Assembly: GCF_050624435.1 (NCBI RefSeq)
Contig: NC_134546.1
Span: forward strand, 77,231,700-77,295,699
DNA: 64,000 bases
Reading direction: 5' to 3'
DNA from: Tenrec ecaudatus
Lineage: Eukaryota; Chordata; Mammalia; Afrosoricida; Tenrecidae
Part shown: positions 45,150-57,395 of the stretch, in pieces
Layout of the letters: each line of letters begins with the position of its first letter
How positions within the stretch are numbered: the stretch's first letter is position 1
Notes under the pieces: generated by a model
What the model saw: only the letters and a program-made list of their open reading frames with translations
What the model was told of the DNA's origin: nothing
Database searches by the model: none
Program-made: the position numbers and the translations under genes

Positions 45150-46440
45150 TTTCCCTAAAGAATCCCTCTCTAATGAAAAAAGAAAAAGAATCCATGCCTA
45201 GACCTTTTATCTGTGAATTCAAAAGTTATATTGTAACAGGAAAATATATTCTGTTCTACAGCAACAATCGGCCTGTTTACCCTAAGGAGAGGAAATGACT
45301 CTGCCAGGGGTCTCTGCATCAGACTTCTCATGTCTCTTAGATAAGTACTTCCCAGTCCGACTCACAGCCAACTGGGGCCTGGGGCAAAGGGAACTATAAA
45401 TAATAGGTGTTTGACTACTGGCTGAAAATGTAACAGTATATTCTTCCCTCATACTTTCTGAGGTATTCTGACAACGATTTAATCAAAATCTAGGCAGGCA
45501 GCCTATTTTTATTTGGTTGTTTCTTCAAATTACTTTTTTGTTTGATTTGGTTGGTTTTCCTAACAATGGTGGCCCAGTATTTTTTTTTTTGTATTTTCTG
45601 GAAACCAATCTGCAAATAAATAAATTCACTAATTTATCAATCTGTGGGTGCTAGTATTTTCTGTCTGTCCTCCAGAACGTTCAGCCCAGGAGGGTCAAAA
45701 CCGATACGAACTTATCTGTGCAAATTCTGGATTCAGAGAGCTCACCTGCTCAGTCCCACAGAATGTCAGCCCACTATTTCTGGTTTCACCCAGAGGGTTC
45801 ACATTTGTCCTTTTAGTCAGCTTACCCTACTTCTGCTTTAGGGTAACATGTACTCTTTCCACAATAGAATGACTCTGAAAAGACATAGGAGTATAGGTTT
45901 TGAAGAAAAGTTCTTCATTTTTGGTGACTCACAAAAGCCATTCCTATTAACAGCACACATTGAATTGGAGTCACTTTGGGCTGAATTCACTGAGATTGCT
46001 AGAGTTAGCTGATCTTCAAACTTCTGAGTATCTAATAATGTTACCATAATCTAATGCAGAAAAGAAAATGAGTATCTGAACATTTAAATGTCCTTGGATT
46101 TGTTATGAGTGGCTTATAAATATATAAGTCACTGACAACAGAGGAACACAGCTTTATTCCTAGTCATTCTCAATCCTACAGCCAAGGTACCTCCTCAGCC
46201 ATACCACTCATCACTTTCTGTGGCCTGGAAACTCTGGTCCTGGTGAATGGAGAAGTCATGGACAGGACAGAGTTCTGTCCATGAGGAAACAGCCAACATT
46301 CTCATCCCAGATGAAGCCCTTTTTCACTTTATTACAAAGGACCACTCACTTGCTAATCTCCACATAGTCCATCAGATAGAGTCTCATCATACATTGTTTA
46401 ATGTAGGGCTGACTCACTCTAGATAATACACCTGAGAATC
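45150..46440. other. intergenic, no gene recognised
   Basis: AT-rich sequence with a T run at about 45579-45590. No V motif, RSS or named repeat seen. Confidence 0.35.
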
Positions 46441-46459
46441 TGGACCTTGTTCACAAGAA

Positions 46460-46840
46460 TATTTTGGCTTATTCCTCTTTTGGGAGGCAGCTCTCAGAGG
46501 TGAGAAGCTCAGGAATTGAAACCTGAAGGTTTGGGAGGGCTTTACCTGCACACGTGGCTCACAGTCTCCAGGTGCAGCTGCAGGGCTTGAACCAGGCTTG
46601 TAAAGCTCACATGCTGTGCTTCACCTCTTCTGTCTTGAGATTCTCTATAATCAGCTGTAGGTCGGTGTGCTATGCAGTGGTGAGAGCACACACTGTTCTG
46701 CTATCCTGATGTCTTGAGTACATGACCCCAGTGACCCCTTTCATAGTCAAATAAATTGAAGGCTGAGCTCCATTCCTGTGCAGGCCATTGCCAGGCATCA
46801 CTGTGAAAGGAGGCTGGGAGAAGGCAGTGTGACTCCAGAA
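46460..46840 (+). pseudogene. IGHV clan II relic
   Basis: A leader-like block ends CAGCTCTCAGAG at a GTGAGA donor (about 46500). CTCACAGTCTCCAGGTGCAG at about 46558 is an acceptor running into FR1 (CAGGTGCAGCTGCAGGG). TGTGCTTCACCTCTTCTGTC and ATTCTCTATAATCAGC recall FR1/CDR1. A FR3-like AGTGACCCCTTTCATAGTCAAATAAATTGAAGGCTGAGCTCC parallels the pseudogene at 37248. Frameshifts are everywhere, and no YYC or RSS is recoverable. It is the last V trace in the window. Confidence 0.55.
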
Positions 46841-47267
46841 CTCCAGGTGAAGAAAGGGGTCTGAACTGCACTCTGCTCCATTTTCTTCTCTTCTGTGTGG
46901 GCCAAATTAGTACTCCTTTAAAACTAATCAGCAAGCGAGGCTACTAGAGAAAAGCACAATTTGTTTAATGCCCAGTCATCAAGCATACCTTAAATATAAG
47001 GCTCACCATACCACCAAGTCTTCAGAACAGGATTCAATTCAGGGATCTTATTTTGGTCCATTGCAGAGAAAGGTTACATTCGAAACCCCTCAGTAAACAA
47101 TACATTCTTAATCTATGATTGACTAAGTTCTAACTCCTTCCAGAAAACTGTTAGCTTATGCAAAAACTCCAACAACAACAACAAAACCAGAATGGTGATA
47201 GTCATTCTACCACCAGTCTGGAGATCAATAGATACATTGTATTGGATAAATAAACCTTGTTAGGCTT

Positions 47268-47765
47268 CCTTACAGTGTTGAAGAGCAGGGATCTTACATT
47301 GGGGAGCAGGTTCACCTCACCCAAACCACCGGATTGTCAATAGCTTCATATGTGGGAGTTGATCACTGAATAAGGAAGACTGAAGAAGAATTGGTTTCAC
47401 TGAATTGTAGTGATGGCCAAGAATACTGAAATAACATTGGTCTCCAAAAGCACAAACAAGCCTGTCTTCGAAGAAATGAGCTCAGATGCTAGTTAGAGGT
47501 AACGAGAGTGAGAGCCCATATTACATACTTTGGACAATGTTGTCAGAAGGGAGCAGTCCCTGGAGGACAGTATGTCCGGTAAAGTAGAGGGGCAGAGAAA
47601 AATAGGAATCCCTCAACTAAATGGATTGACACAGTGGCGGCAACAATGGGCTCATCCTAAATTGTGAGTCTGTTAAAGGAGAACACAATGTTGCCTTCTG
47701 TTGTGTACTGGGTTCCTACAATGTGGAATCAACTCAATGACACCTAACATCGACAAACTCAGAAA
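47268..47765 (+). mobile_element. RTE (BovB-type) LINE 3' part
   Basis: The + strand holds the end of the RTE ORF: text for GVDHxxRRTxEELVSLN-like, then TACATACTTTGGACAATGTTGTC, GGAGCAGTCCCTGGAGGACA, GTAAAGTAGAGGGGCAG and ATGGATTGACACAGTGGCGG. The shared tail TTCTGTTGTGTACTGGGTTC and ACACCTAACATCGACAA follow. It is the best preserved RTE piece here, but frame-broken. Confidence 0.85.
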
Positions 47766-48158
47766 CCACTAATCAATACACAAGACAGGCACAAAATACT
47801 AGTGTGATAGTTATATTTACAAAAGTTATTTCCATGGTAATGGATATCAAACCTTTCATGTGAACTTTGCCGGAACATAAACTCTCTTATTAAAAAGAAG
47901 GAATGGGTTGCCTTTGCTAAAAAAAAAAAAAAAAAAAGAACAAAGTGATGATAAAATCACTAAGGAATTCCTTTCCCTCATTGATTTACACCATTTTCCT
48001 GAAGGTGGGCTGAAAGAACTTCTCTACGAACCACCCAGCATGTCTTATGGCAGAGTATTTCCCATCGTGGGCCCAAGTATGAGGGTAGCACACAGTCACT
48101 CAGGTGTGAGTGACTATTTGTCCATCAAGAGTACTATAAATCATTTATCCCTCTACGC

Positions 48159-48586
48159 AAGTGGTTCTCCACCTGTTGTTCACAACCCCTTTCGGGGTCG
48201 AACGACCCATTCACAGGGGATGCCTAAGATCCATCTCCAGGCAGGTCTGCCAACATGCAGATACACACACATGAGTCCCTGACGTGAAGACTGTTACCCA
48301 TGTTACACCAGGCTTCAAGACAAATTTTCATTTATTTATAATTCGAAGAAATACTTCACAATATATAATTACATGTTGTTTTGTGATTAATCACTAAGCT
48401 TCAATCATGTTCAATTTGTAACAATGGAAATACATCCTGAATCTCAGATATTTACATTATGATTTATAACAGTAGCAAAAATACAGTTATGACGTAGCAA
48501 CAAAAATAATTTTATGGTTGGGGGGTCACCACAACACGAGGAACTGTATTAAAGGGTCACAGCATTAGGAATTTTGTGAAACACTG
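48159..48586. mobile_element. SPIN-type non-autonomous hAT element, copy 2 (428 bp)
   Basis: Ends AGTGGTTCTCCACCTGTTG and GTGAAACACTG bound the SPIN interior: CCCCTTTCGGGGTCGAACGA, AATTACATGTTGTTTTGTGA, TTCAATTTGTAACAATGG, AACAGTAGCAAAAATACAGT and GTATTAAAGGGTCAC. The 8-bp target-site duplication is CTCTACGC (48151-48158) and CTCTACAC (48587-48594), 7 of 8. This is a longer SPIN derivative than copy 1. About 50 bp near 48240-48300 look foreign to the family. Confidence 0.9.
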
Positions 48587-48594
48587 CTCTACAC

Positions 48595-49731
48595 TGAGGG
48601 GTCAGCTGGCAGACCTGAGGATCCCTCCAGAACAAGTGATCTATGAGTTGAGTGGGTTTCAAGATGCTCAGAGGGTCCATAATCAACTGAATCACAATTA
48701 AAATCCATGAGAAACCTCAAGGCTAACTCTAAAACAGATTAAAGACCAAAGGATTCACACAGTATGAATAAACACTTTTTTCCTTAAGTTCAAGTTATTG
48801 GGTGAAAACATAACAATAGTTGTGAGAGTACACTTACTAACATTTTCTATGAGACCAGTAATAAACTGTTAACAAGGTCAGATAATGATACTTCAATAAA
48901 AGTGTAGACCAATATTTATAATGGATCTACATGAAAAACTGCTTGAAAATATTGGGAACTGAGTCAGACAACATACTGAAATAATTATATACCATGATTA
49001 ATTGGAATCTTCCCCAGAGTTGATTTAACATAAAAAAATAAGCACTGTAATATAGCAATTAATGCAAAAAAAGGATTAGCTTTCTAAATAGACACATGAA
49101 ACATACTAAACAAAGTCAAAGGCTTTTTTCATGTTAAAAAAACACCTCTGCAAATCTAACATGAAACAATATAGTTCAATATGTGAATATGCTAATACAC
49201 ATTCCTATTTTTAAAAAGTCAAAATGTAGGAGGAAAGAGAAAAACATCACCCCACCTCAGAAAAAGAACAAACATAAATGTTCACTTTCACTACTGATAT
49301 TAAACATTGACTGTATGTTCTAATTAGAGCAATCAAAATAAGATTATTTTAAGGAAGAAAAGAGGCTTCAAAAATGAAATAAAATTTCATCTAATCATAA
49401 ATTAATTTTCATATTCATAAAGTATTCAAAATATGCCATAAATAGGTAATAAATATAAAAACATTGTATGCTGCATTTCAACACGCAAAAATAACTTTTG
49501 AAACTTAACCCACTAACTATTAATTGCTAATCAACAACTCCCAAACCATTAACCCTTACACCTTAACACTCTGAGCACCCTTACAGCATACTGTTAATAT
49601 CCTAAAACACTGAACCCCTAACCACCTGAAAAGCTCTTTACATCCACAATGTCTATTAGCACCCTGAGCATTCCCTGATACCCACAGCCAACTGGGGGAA
49701 AAAATTAGGATTTCCTTAAGAAATCCTAACA
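48595..49731. other. AT-rich intergenic sequence
   Basis: No gene or named repeat recognised. A stretch near 49500-49650 is rich in CCTAAC/CCCTTAACC-like words without being a regular telomere repeat. Confidence 0.35.
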
Positions 49732-49739
49732 CCGTACAC

Positions 49740-49964
49740 CAGGGGTCCTCAAACCACGGCACGCGGGCCACATGCGGCCTGCCGAGGATATTTGTCAGAC
49801 CCACCAGTTATTTTTGTCACCTCTGTCTGTCCTGCTTAGCAGCAGACCTGTCCAGTGTGCATATGAATTTGTTCATAGTTTTTTTTTTTAAACTACTGTT
49901 TTCCCCTCCAACGGCCTGAGGGACAGTGAACTGGCCCCTTGCATAAAATGCTTGAAGACCCCTG
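49740..49964. mobile_element. second non-autonomous hAT MITE family (225 bp)
   Basis: Terminal inverted repeats are CAGGGGTCCTCAAAC and, reverse complemented from the right end, CAGGGGTCTTCAAGC. The interior reads GGCACGCGGGCCACATGCGGCC, then an eight-T run with AAACTA, then GGCCTGAGGGACAGTGAACTGGC. Flanks CCGTACAC (49732-49739) and CCATCCAC (49965-49972) agree at 6 of 8 positions, fitting an old 8-bp hAT target-site duplication. It is distinct from SPIN. Confidence 0.85.
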
Positions 49965-49972
49965 CCATCCAC

Positions 49973-50835
49973 GCTCAAACTAACCTAATTCATTCATCCC
50001 AATTGTTTGAATCAGGAACACAACTTTGAATATATTCTACAACCTTAATCCTAACTTTATGACACAATGTCTCAATACCAGAAACCACTTTCCAAAACTA
50101 TACTGTTTAAACCCTAACTCGATATCTTTATACCATAACACATAATCCTCTAAGCAATGCCAAACATAAGCTGGCAGGCACGACACATTCTAAACACAAA
50201 GCCCTTTAATCTGTTCACCAACATCTGACTCTTGACTCATGACACTTATGTTCTGTTTCTATCCATTGACTCTTGTTCTTCAACCAGGAACATTAATCCC
50301 AGGACCTAGAGTCCAATCTCACACAGACTCTGTCTCCAGCACTCTATAACCCTAAATTGAACCCAAATCTAAGCCGTCAAGAAATTCACATTGCTAATTA
50401 TATATGTGGAACTGTCTGCTCTTTCAGACTTTCTCTAAATGTATGGAACTAAGGTAGGTAGACAGGCAAAACCAGGAATCACAAGCACATTTTCAATAAA
50501 CTTTTAAGGCATTTGCGTCTGATTCATGGAAGTTTGCAAAATAAAGTGGTTTATACATGTTTATATATGAATATTTTATATATGAAATGAAATGCTCATT
50601 AGCAATAAGTATACATGGAAATTCCCAAACTGGAAAAATAAATGGATCATGAAGAAACACTAGCAAAAAAGTAAAACAAAAGAGGCATAGTTAGAAGAAA
50701 TGCAAATGAGGACTTTCAGGTTTATGACCAATATGTGAAGAGCCCAAAATCACCATTACAATCCCCAAGAAAAAAGGTGACCATATTGAACTCAGAATAC
50801 TGAAGTCACAGGGCATGGTTTTGTTCTGTTGCCTA
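49973..50835. other. AT-rich intergenic sequence
   Basis: No gene, V motif or named repeat recognised. Confidence 0.35.
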
Positions 50836-50839
50836 TTAA

Positions 50840-51000
50840 AAAACAGTGAGCTGTCATTGAGTCAATTCTGACATATAAAGTCTCTACAGGGCAGAGTACA
50901 AAAGGCCCTGTGTGTTTCTGAAACTGCAACCAGTTAATGGTTTTGAATTACTGAACGTGTGATTAGCAATCCAACACATAACCCACTACATCCCCATGGG
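50840..51000 (-). mobile_element. AfroSINE, antisense
   Basis: The reversed tail AGTGAGCTGTCATTGAGTCA, then AGGGCAGAGTACAAAAGGCC and AATCCAACACATAACCCACTA at the reversed tRNA-like end. Confidence 0.75.
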
Positions 51001-51506
51001 TGCATCATGTTCTTATAAACTGGAGAAAACTAGATGGCAGCTAACAATAAGAAAGGTGTTGTTTTCAATGTCTCTAATTAATTTAGTTAGAACCAGAGCA
51101 AACATCGGTCCTCAAAACAGGGGAAGGTACACATAGGTAAGTACGTTCTCAGTTGATTTCTACTGTGAAACCATTCTATGTTCCTGCCTACAGGGTCATT
51201 CTGTTTAGTGGTGGTTTTCACCCTAGGCCCTAAATAGTCTAATTAATTGAATTCATTGAAAACTGTGATTTGAAGGATGTGATGGAATTAACTAAGAGAC
51301 CAAAAGAATTTGTTCCAGGAGAAAATACCTTCAGAAGTTATCCATTAAAAGTCTTACGGAGTATAGATTTACTCTGAAACCACAATGGTCACCATACAGA
51401 ATCAAATGGTGGGCCAAATGATGGCTATTTATCAAATTATTATCTAATTTAAATACAAGGAGCTCATTGGTAGTCAATCTTTCATGCCATGAATGCATAC
51501 GTGGGT

Positions 51507-51575
51507 TTCAAAAAGATCATGGAAAAATGGAATAAAGATAATGGAATTTATACATGATCCTTTTAAAGCCTCTGC
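51507..51575. mobile_element. small palindromic MITE-like element
   Basis: TTTCAAAAAGATCATGGAAA and ATACATGATCCTTTTAAAGC form the same type of imperfect palindrome as at 6335. Confidence 0.45.
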
Positions 51576-52264
51576 ATATCTGTTCCTAATAGATAATGCT
51601 AAAGACTGAAGTATTATTATGTTTAATAGAATAATATTATAAATATTTTATAATTCCTCAATTATATATTTTAAAAAACTTTAAGAAACCTGTTTATCTT
51701 CCATGAAAACTCAGAGAGAATATTAAGAAATTTACATAGAGTGTCTCTCGTGAAGATCTATTTAAGTTGATATTAATTGTATTCTTTAGCTATGGTAAAG
51801 AGACCAGTTAGGATACAGTATATCTGTATGATTAAAATAGAAATTATGAGAGCTGAAAATTAAGAGAATGGCTTAATATTTCTGAGTCCTGCAAATTTTG
51901 CATATTCAAAAGGTGGATTCTCATGTTATAGTTAAAAATTCAACCTCATTGTATAGTTTTGAGTTTTCCTTTTCTGAAAGAATGCCAGGTTCCATAGGTT
52001 CTGGCATGTGTGTACATGCAAGCATGTATGCCTGGCTTAATTTTTGATGTCCCTGAGCATTATAATGGTTACCATGGATAGGTGTTCATGGAGAGATTCA
52101 GAGTCTCCGGGAAGAAATCCTGGGTGATGCACTTTGAGGAACCACTAACTGAAACACTTCTGCAACATCCCTGTGCAATGACACACATGGAGTCTGCAGG
52201 AGTTGGTGTGGGTTTGATGGCATCTGTTTGGCCGGGTTAATTTCTAGGGGTGGGGGAGAATCCT

Positions 52265-52440
52265 GGCTTCATTTGCTACCCTCAAAGATGGCAGTTCAAC
52301 TCCACCAGCAGATCTGTAAAAGAAAACGAGGCTGGTGGTCCTGTATAGATTTTGAATCTCAGACACCTACATAGGAACACTATGAGTGAGAATTGACGTT
52401 GTGGCAGTGAGTTTGCTTTTGGGGGTTAAGGACAATGAAG
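52265..52440 (+). mobile_element. AfroSINE
   Basis: AGATGGCAGTTCAACTCCACCAG, GAGGCTGGTGGTCCTG and ACTATGAGTGAGAATTGACG with GGCAGTGAGTTTG at the end give the AfroSINE order. Confidence 0.72.
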
Positions 52441-52640
52441 GTTTGTAGGTGGCAAAAACAGCTTGAACTAGACTATTCCACTGAGGGTTGATGGGTTAAA
52501 TTCAACCTGCATTACTGTGGAAAACAGGACTGGAGATCTGTTTCCACAAATGATACTCCAGTAACGCTATGGAATTGTGCTTTATAACACATGAAGTTGC
52601 CATGAGATGGAATTAACATGGCATGGCACCTAACCAAAGG
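52441..52640 (+). mobile_element. AfroSINE-like element, adjacent copy
   Basis: TTGTAGGTGGCAAAAACAGC, GGGTTGATGGGTTAAATTC, then GTGCTTTATAACACATGAAG and CATGAGATGGAATTAACATG with GGCACCTAACC. It sits directly behind the previous copy in the same orientation. Confidence 0.6.
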
Positions 52641-53434
52641 GAAAACTAAACATGATGAAAGCATACTCATGTCTATGCATGCACATTAGTTTTATGTTGA
52701 AAATATGATTAAATCAGAAACGCAAAAATAATTTTCATTAAGAACCACCGTGCCCATAGTGAAAAACATGTAAGCCTCCTGAGAATTTGGCCTATCTAAA
52801 TAAGTTAGTGAAGAAGTCCTACTGCTACGGTAAATGTATGGCAGCTCCATGAAATGTAAGCAGTTGTATCCCACGATGTGGCAATCTGGTCACATATTAA
52901 TTATAGCCTAGAAACCACAAGGAAGATTTTAAGGTCCTATGGCATTACAAACAGAGTGCACCTGAGAACAATAAAGCAGTGAATAAAACAAGCCTTTATC
53001 AAGTATACTTGGATAAAGGGTTAGAACAATTAAGTATTCCTATGCAGTGGGAGATAGAAAATGGTAACTTTATTTTAAATAAGATGACATCTTACTAAAT
53101 ATAAGAATTATACATCTGAATATTACCTTGTATTAGGAATAATTGTGACCCAATTTTTTAAAATGAGGAGCTAACCTTAGTAGGACACAGTTCTTACACA
53201 GTCAAATCAAACAAATTGAAGATGAAACAGTTAACAAATGAAATAAATCAATCAAAAGGATTAAATAAATTTACATAATTAGAATTGGGTTCTATGAAAC
53301 ATTTCTGTATCCACTAGGATAACTGATAAATGAACACTTGAAATACTCTGTCACTGTGAAAATAACTCAAAACAACCAAAAAAGTGTTTACCTTGAAGGC
53401 ATGAGTCACTAAAAGATAATATTAATGCACAAAA

Positions 53435-53550
53435 CCAAAACTCACTGCCATCGAGTCAATTCTGACTCATAGTGAACTTATAGGGCAGTGTAGAATTGCC
53501 CTCTGTATTTTCAAAACTGAAACTTTTTACAGTTGAAGAAAAGCTATTCT
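53435..53550 (-). mobile_element. AfroSINE fragment, antisense
   Basis: AAACTCACTGCCATCGAGTC, then TGACTCATAGTGAACTTATAGGGCAG, is a well-kept reversed 3' half. Confidence 0.82.
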
Positions 53551-55306
53551 TTCTCCATTTTGATACACAAAAGGACCTGAAAACAAATAAAATATTTGCT
53601 GGATTCTGCAAATCAAAAGAATGATAAAGGAAACCAAAGTTCCCTATTAATAAAATGGGTGGACATTAAATCTGGGCCAGCAATGCTCTACAAGTCACGA
53701 GGGAAGATAAGGGGGTGGTGGCACTGGTGGAAGAGCGCAGTGATAAAGAGAGATGAGCCATTAACACAACCAATCTCTGAGCTGAGGTGCTCTTCACACT
53801 CCAAGTGGAAAGGTACAGCATCAGCAGAGACAAAACCCAGGAGCTGTATTAGAGTTTAAAATCTTAGCACCCTAGTTAGTAAAGGGCTGTGGAAGGCAGT
53901 GCATGCCTAAAGTCCATTTGAAGGGTATCCCCATAGATTAAATCCTCCACCGAATTATTTCTGATCATTAATAAGTGTTCTCCTTAAATTTTATTTGAGA
54001 TTGGAGTCCCTTTTGCACTCAAAAACTGAGCACAATCTAGTTTCCGATGGGCAGAAATGATTCAGGAAGCACACACAGTACAGATGTTTTAGAGTAAAAA
54101 GGAGACCCCATTTTAAATATAGTTTAAAGAGAATATTTGTTAAATCTTAAGAGACAAAGACAAAGTAAAGACACAAACAAATCATCTATCTGGATGAGGG
54201 AAGCCACCAACAGGAGGTGGAAATGGCTTGCCAGGTTCACAATTGAGATATGAATTAAAGAGGTTGTGGGGGTGGGGCAGGGCAAAGGAAACTTCCACAA
54301 AAGCATGATTGGTGATCAATGAATACATCACAATGACAGGCACTTCCATCCTTAGATAGTGGGCTTACAAGATGGATCCAGGGCCTCCTGACCAATGCAG
54401 TCAGGGAAAGGCTGATAGGACATGGTTCCTGTCTAGGCGACCCCCCTATACTGTTTGGTGACCTCCATCAATGATACACATGCAGGCAAACCTCCACGAG
54501 AGACTGCCCCTCCCTGGGCGGCCTGGAGAGGTTAAAATAATCCACTCTTCAAAGCCCTCTGCCTGAGGGCCAGATTACCTACAGCCTTGGTTCCTGGGCA
54601 GAACGCACTCAGTGGAGGTTGACTCTATGTGAGGACTTAAACTTTGCCCGTGTTTGGGGCTGTGACTGCTATGGCGCCCATTTGCAAAGCAAGGTGCTGG
54701 GAAGTTTAGCTCTAAAACAGACCTCAGTCATCAGTGGGGTGGCCTGATGACTGCAAGGCTGGCCTCTCCTTTCGGTAAAGGCCACTCTGGGGTCCCTTGC
54801 TCTCATGCCTGACACCTGACATGGAGGGAGCAGACACCTGACAAGAAACTACCTCCAATCGGGCCCTTCTGGCTTGAGGGGTGAGGGTCCATGAGGGGTT
54901 CTGGGCAGGAAAAAGGAGGCAGAGTATTCCCATGCGTGAATGTTCTGAGGCCTGTACCCAGCTCAGGAAGGATTTAAATGGAAATGTCCCAGGGATCGTG
55001 GCATCCTGGAACTGGGGCCAACAGGGTGCGGGTATTGTAACTTCCTCAAGAAGCAAGACGCCGCTGGGGAAGTCACCCTGCAGGGGACTCCGCCCATGGA
55101 ATCCACATAGAAACATAGAGACTCACCTACACTTGTGGGAAGCTCACTCTGAACCTTTTCAGTCAGAGGAAGTAGGTACAACAGGAAATTGCATCACCTA
55201 GGTAGGGGGTGGGGTGGAGTCTGTCCTAAGGGGTGTGACCTGGCAGAGATGGGGAGGGAGGGGCCGAGAGGTGAGCTTCAGCACCTGGAGTGGCGACTGA
55301 TTCATT
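53551..55306. other. unassigned sequence, no gene recognised
   Basis: The part from about 54240 to 55300 is more GC-rich and has a 130-codon minus-strand frame (54724-55116) and a 106-codon + strand frame (54881-55201). Neither shows a known domain or a gene context. An old retroviral LTR or a non-coding remnant is possible. Confidence 0.35.
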
Positions 55307-55566
55307 CTTTTTTTTTTTATTAACATTTTATTAGGGGCTCATACAACTCTTATCACAATCCATACATATACATACATCAATTGTATAAAGCACATCCGAA
55401 CATTCTTTGCCCTAATCATTTTCAAAGCATTTGCCCTCCACTTAAGCCCTTTGCATCGCGTCCTCTTTTTTTCCCCTCCCTCCCCGCTCCCCCTCCCTCA
55501 TGATTCCTAGATAATTTGTAGATTGTTATTTTGTCATATCTTGCCCTATCCGGAGTCTCCCTTCCC
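55307..55566 (-). mobile_element. L1 3' end, antisense (0.26 kb)
   Basis: A T-rich start followed by CATTTTATTAGGGGCTCATA, TCAATTGTATAAAGCACATC and GTCATATCTTGCCCTATCCG. It lies inside or beside the unclassified repeat at 55567. Confidence 0.9.
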
Positions 55567-55760
55567 TTCTTAGTTTCATAGTCTGGAAGCCCTGCCGAAA
55601 CCTGTTCATTTTGGGTGACCCTGCCTGCATTTGAAACAAAACAACACACAAGCCATGACAGAAAGGCAAGCTGACAGAACGTGGTGGGTAGAGAGCAGGC
55701 ATCCCAACTGGGAATATCCCCAGGAGACACTCCCATTGCATGGACTACAGAGACATACCT
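55567..55760 (-). repeat. unclassified mammalian interspersed repeat, copy B
   Basis: AACCTGTTCATTTTGGGTGA, CCCTGCCTGCATTTGAAAC and AAGCCATGACAGAAAGGC correspond to the repeat at 10190. The frames over it on the minus strand are not genes. Confidence 0.5.
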
Positions 55761-57395
55761 GACAGCACCTGATGCCATCTGCTCCACTTGACCATGTCTC
55801 TCCTGGCACCATATGACTTTCGCATGAACTCTTCCAATCACGCAAGTCAAAGAAGAGGCCTAAGCCTTGTAGACTCAAGAGCCACATCAGAAAGACCCTT
55901 CACAAAAGGCTCTGCTCCCTATGCTAGACCACCCAGATTCCAGTCTCCTTTTCCCAGGTGCATGCTCAGGTGAACATCTAGATAAGAGATTCCTGAAAAT
56001 GCCACACTTGTCTTCTTCTCCTCCTCTTCCCCTCCCCCTCTGTCTCCGTTTCCTCATTGCTAAAGACGTATTCCCCCCAATCTGTGGGTTCTGTATTACT
56101 CTTTTGATGAAACTTTTCTGTGTGCATAAGTGTCTTATTTCCAGCAAGTTCCAGTCATCTTTCACCAACAGTGTTCCCTTTAATACATTTGTTGTGTTGA
56201 GGTCTCTCCCTTCTGTTTCCATATCATTGAGTATTTTTTCAGAAATGGGTGTTGGATATTGTCATATATCTTTTCTGCACCTACTAACATGATCAGAGCA
56301 TTCTTATTTTTCTCCTGTTTATATAGTCAGTTACATTAATATTTTTTCTAATGTTGAAACATCCTTGCCTCTTTGGTAATAATCCCACTCAGTCAAGGTG
56401 AAATATGAACTCAAAGGCAGGGATAGGTGCTCTATAATTCAATCCATCCCATTTCCACAAATCTGTACATAAACTGTTAGGGTCTATGATGTAATCATTC
56501 TCCTCAATTAATTATAGTCAAGAAATCATCAAATTTGTTACTGTGTTGTTAAAACATCAGTATAATATATCCCGTTGTAGAGTGTATTTTTAAATGCATT
56601 TACCCCACCTTCTCTTCAGTTGTAAAATTGTGTATTAAAGTTTCTCGTGCATTAAAATAAAAAATAAAATCTCATGCAAATGTGCAGTTGTTCAATATTG
56701 TCCTTAACTCTTGATTAATCTTGCAGTTATATATTTTAAAACCATGATTATATGTTTCCAACAACTGTTCTGAATGATTATTACATTAATGCATATTTAA
56801 AAATATACTCTAACATTTTAGTACGTGTTGTACTCAGAGCCAGTGTAGAATGGAAATTGTAATTGTTTGGTGTCATTAAGTGAGTTCTAAATTATACTTA
56901 CCCTGTGCACCAAAGGAACAGACACTGGCCTGTCCTATACCATCTTCATAATTTTTCCTATTTTTGAGCACGTTGTTTCAGCCTTTGTCACTCTAAAAAA
57001 TTTTCTTCTTGTTTGCTGTCCCTGTATTTTACCAAGCACCAGTTTTAATGTGATGTTACTATTGTATTTACCTTCAGTTTTCAAATACACAAACACACTA
57101 AGGTTTTACGTATATGAATAAGAACATACATTTAAAAGAACAATAAAGTCAGGCCTGTCATATGAATTCTAGATTCATAGAACCATAGATAGCAGAGTAA
57201 AAGCTCCTTGGGCTTTTGTTTTTTTTCCCATTTCATAGAACATACTGTTTCATCTTTACCATAGCAGGCAGTGTCCTTATAAACATCAGTCCAAAACTAG
57301 ACGGGTTTATTTTCTCAGTCTCAGACATGCATAATCACCACAGGGAAGTTAAAGTGTATTTCGGTATCCAAGAGATGAAGAAAATATTCAGTTTG
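55761..57395. other. unassigned AT-rich sequence
   Basis: No gene recognised. Part of 56080-56330 (TGTGGGTTCTGTATTACTC, GCATAAGTGTCTTATTTCC) looks like a degraded antisense L1 coding piece, but I could not confirm it. Confidence 0.3.

Noticed and set aside
54724-55201. Overlapping 130- and 106-codon frames on opposite strands
   Set aside because: GC-rich unassigned DNA, no domain or splice context; opposite-strand frames of similar length suggest composition effects.
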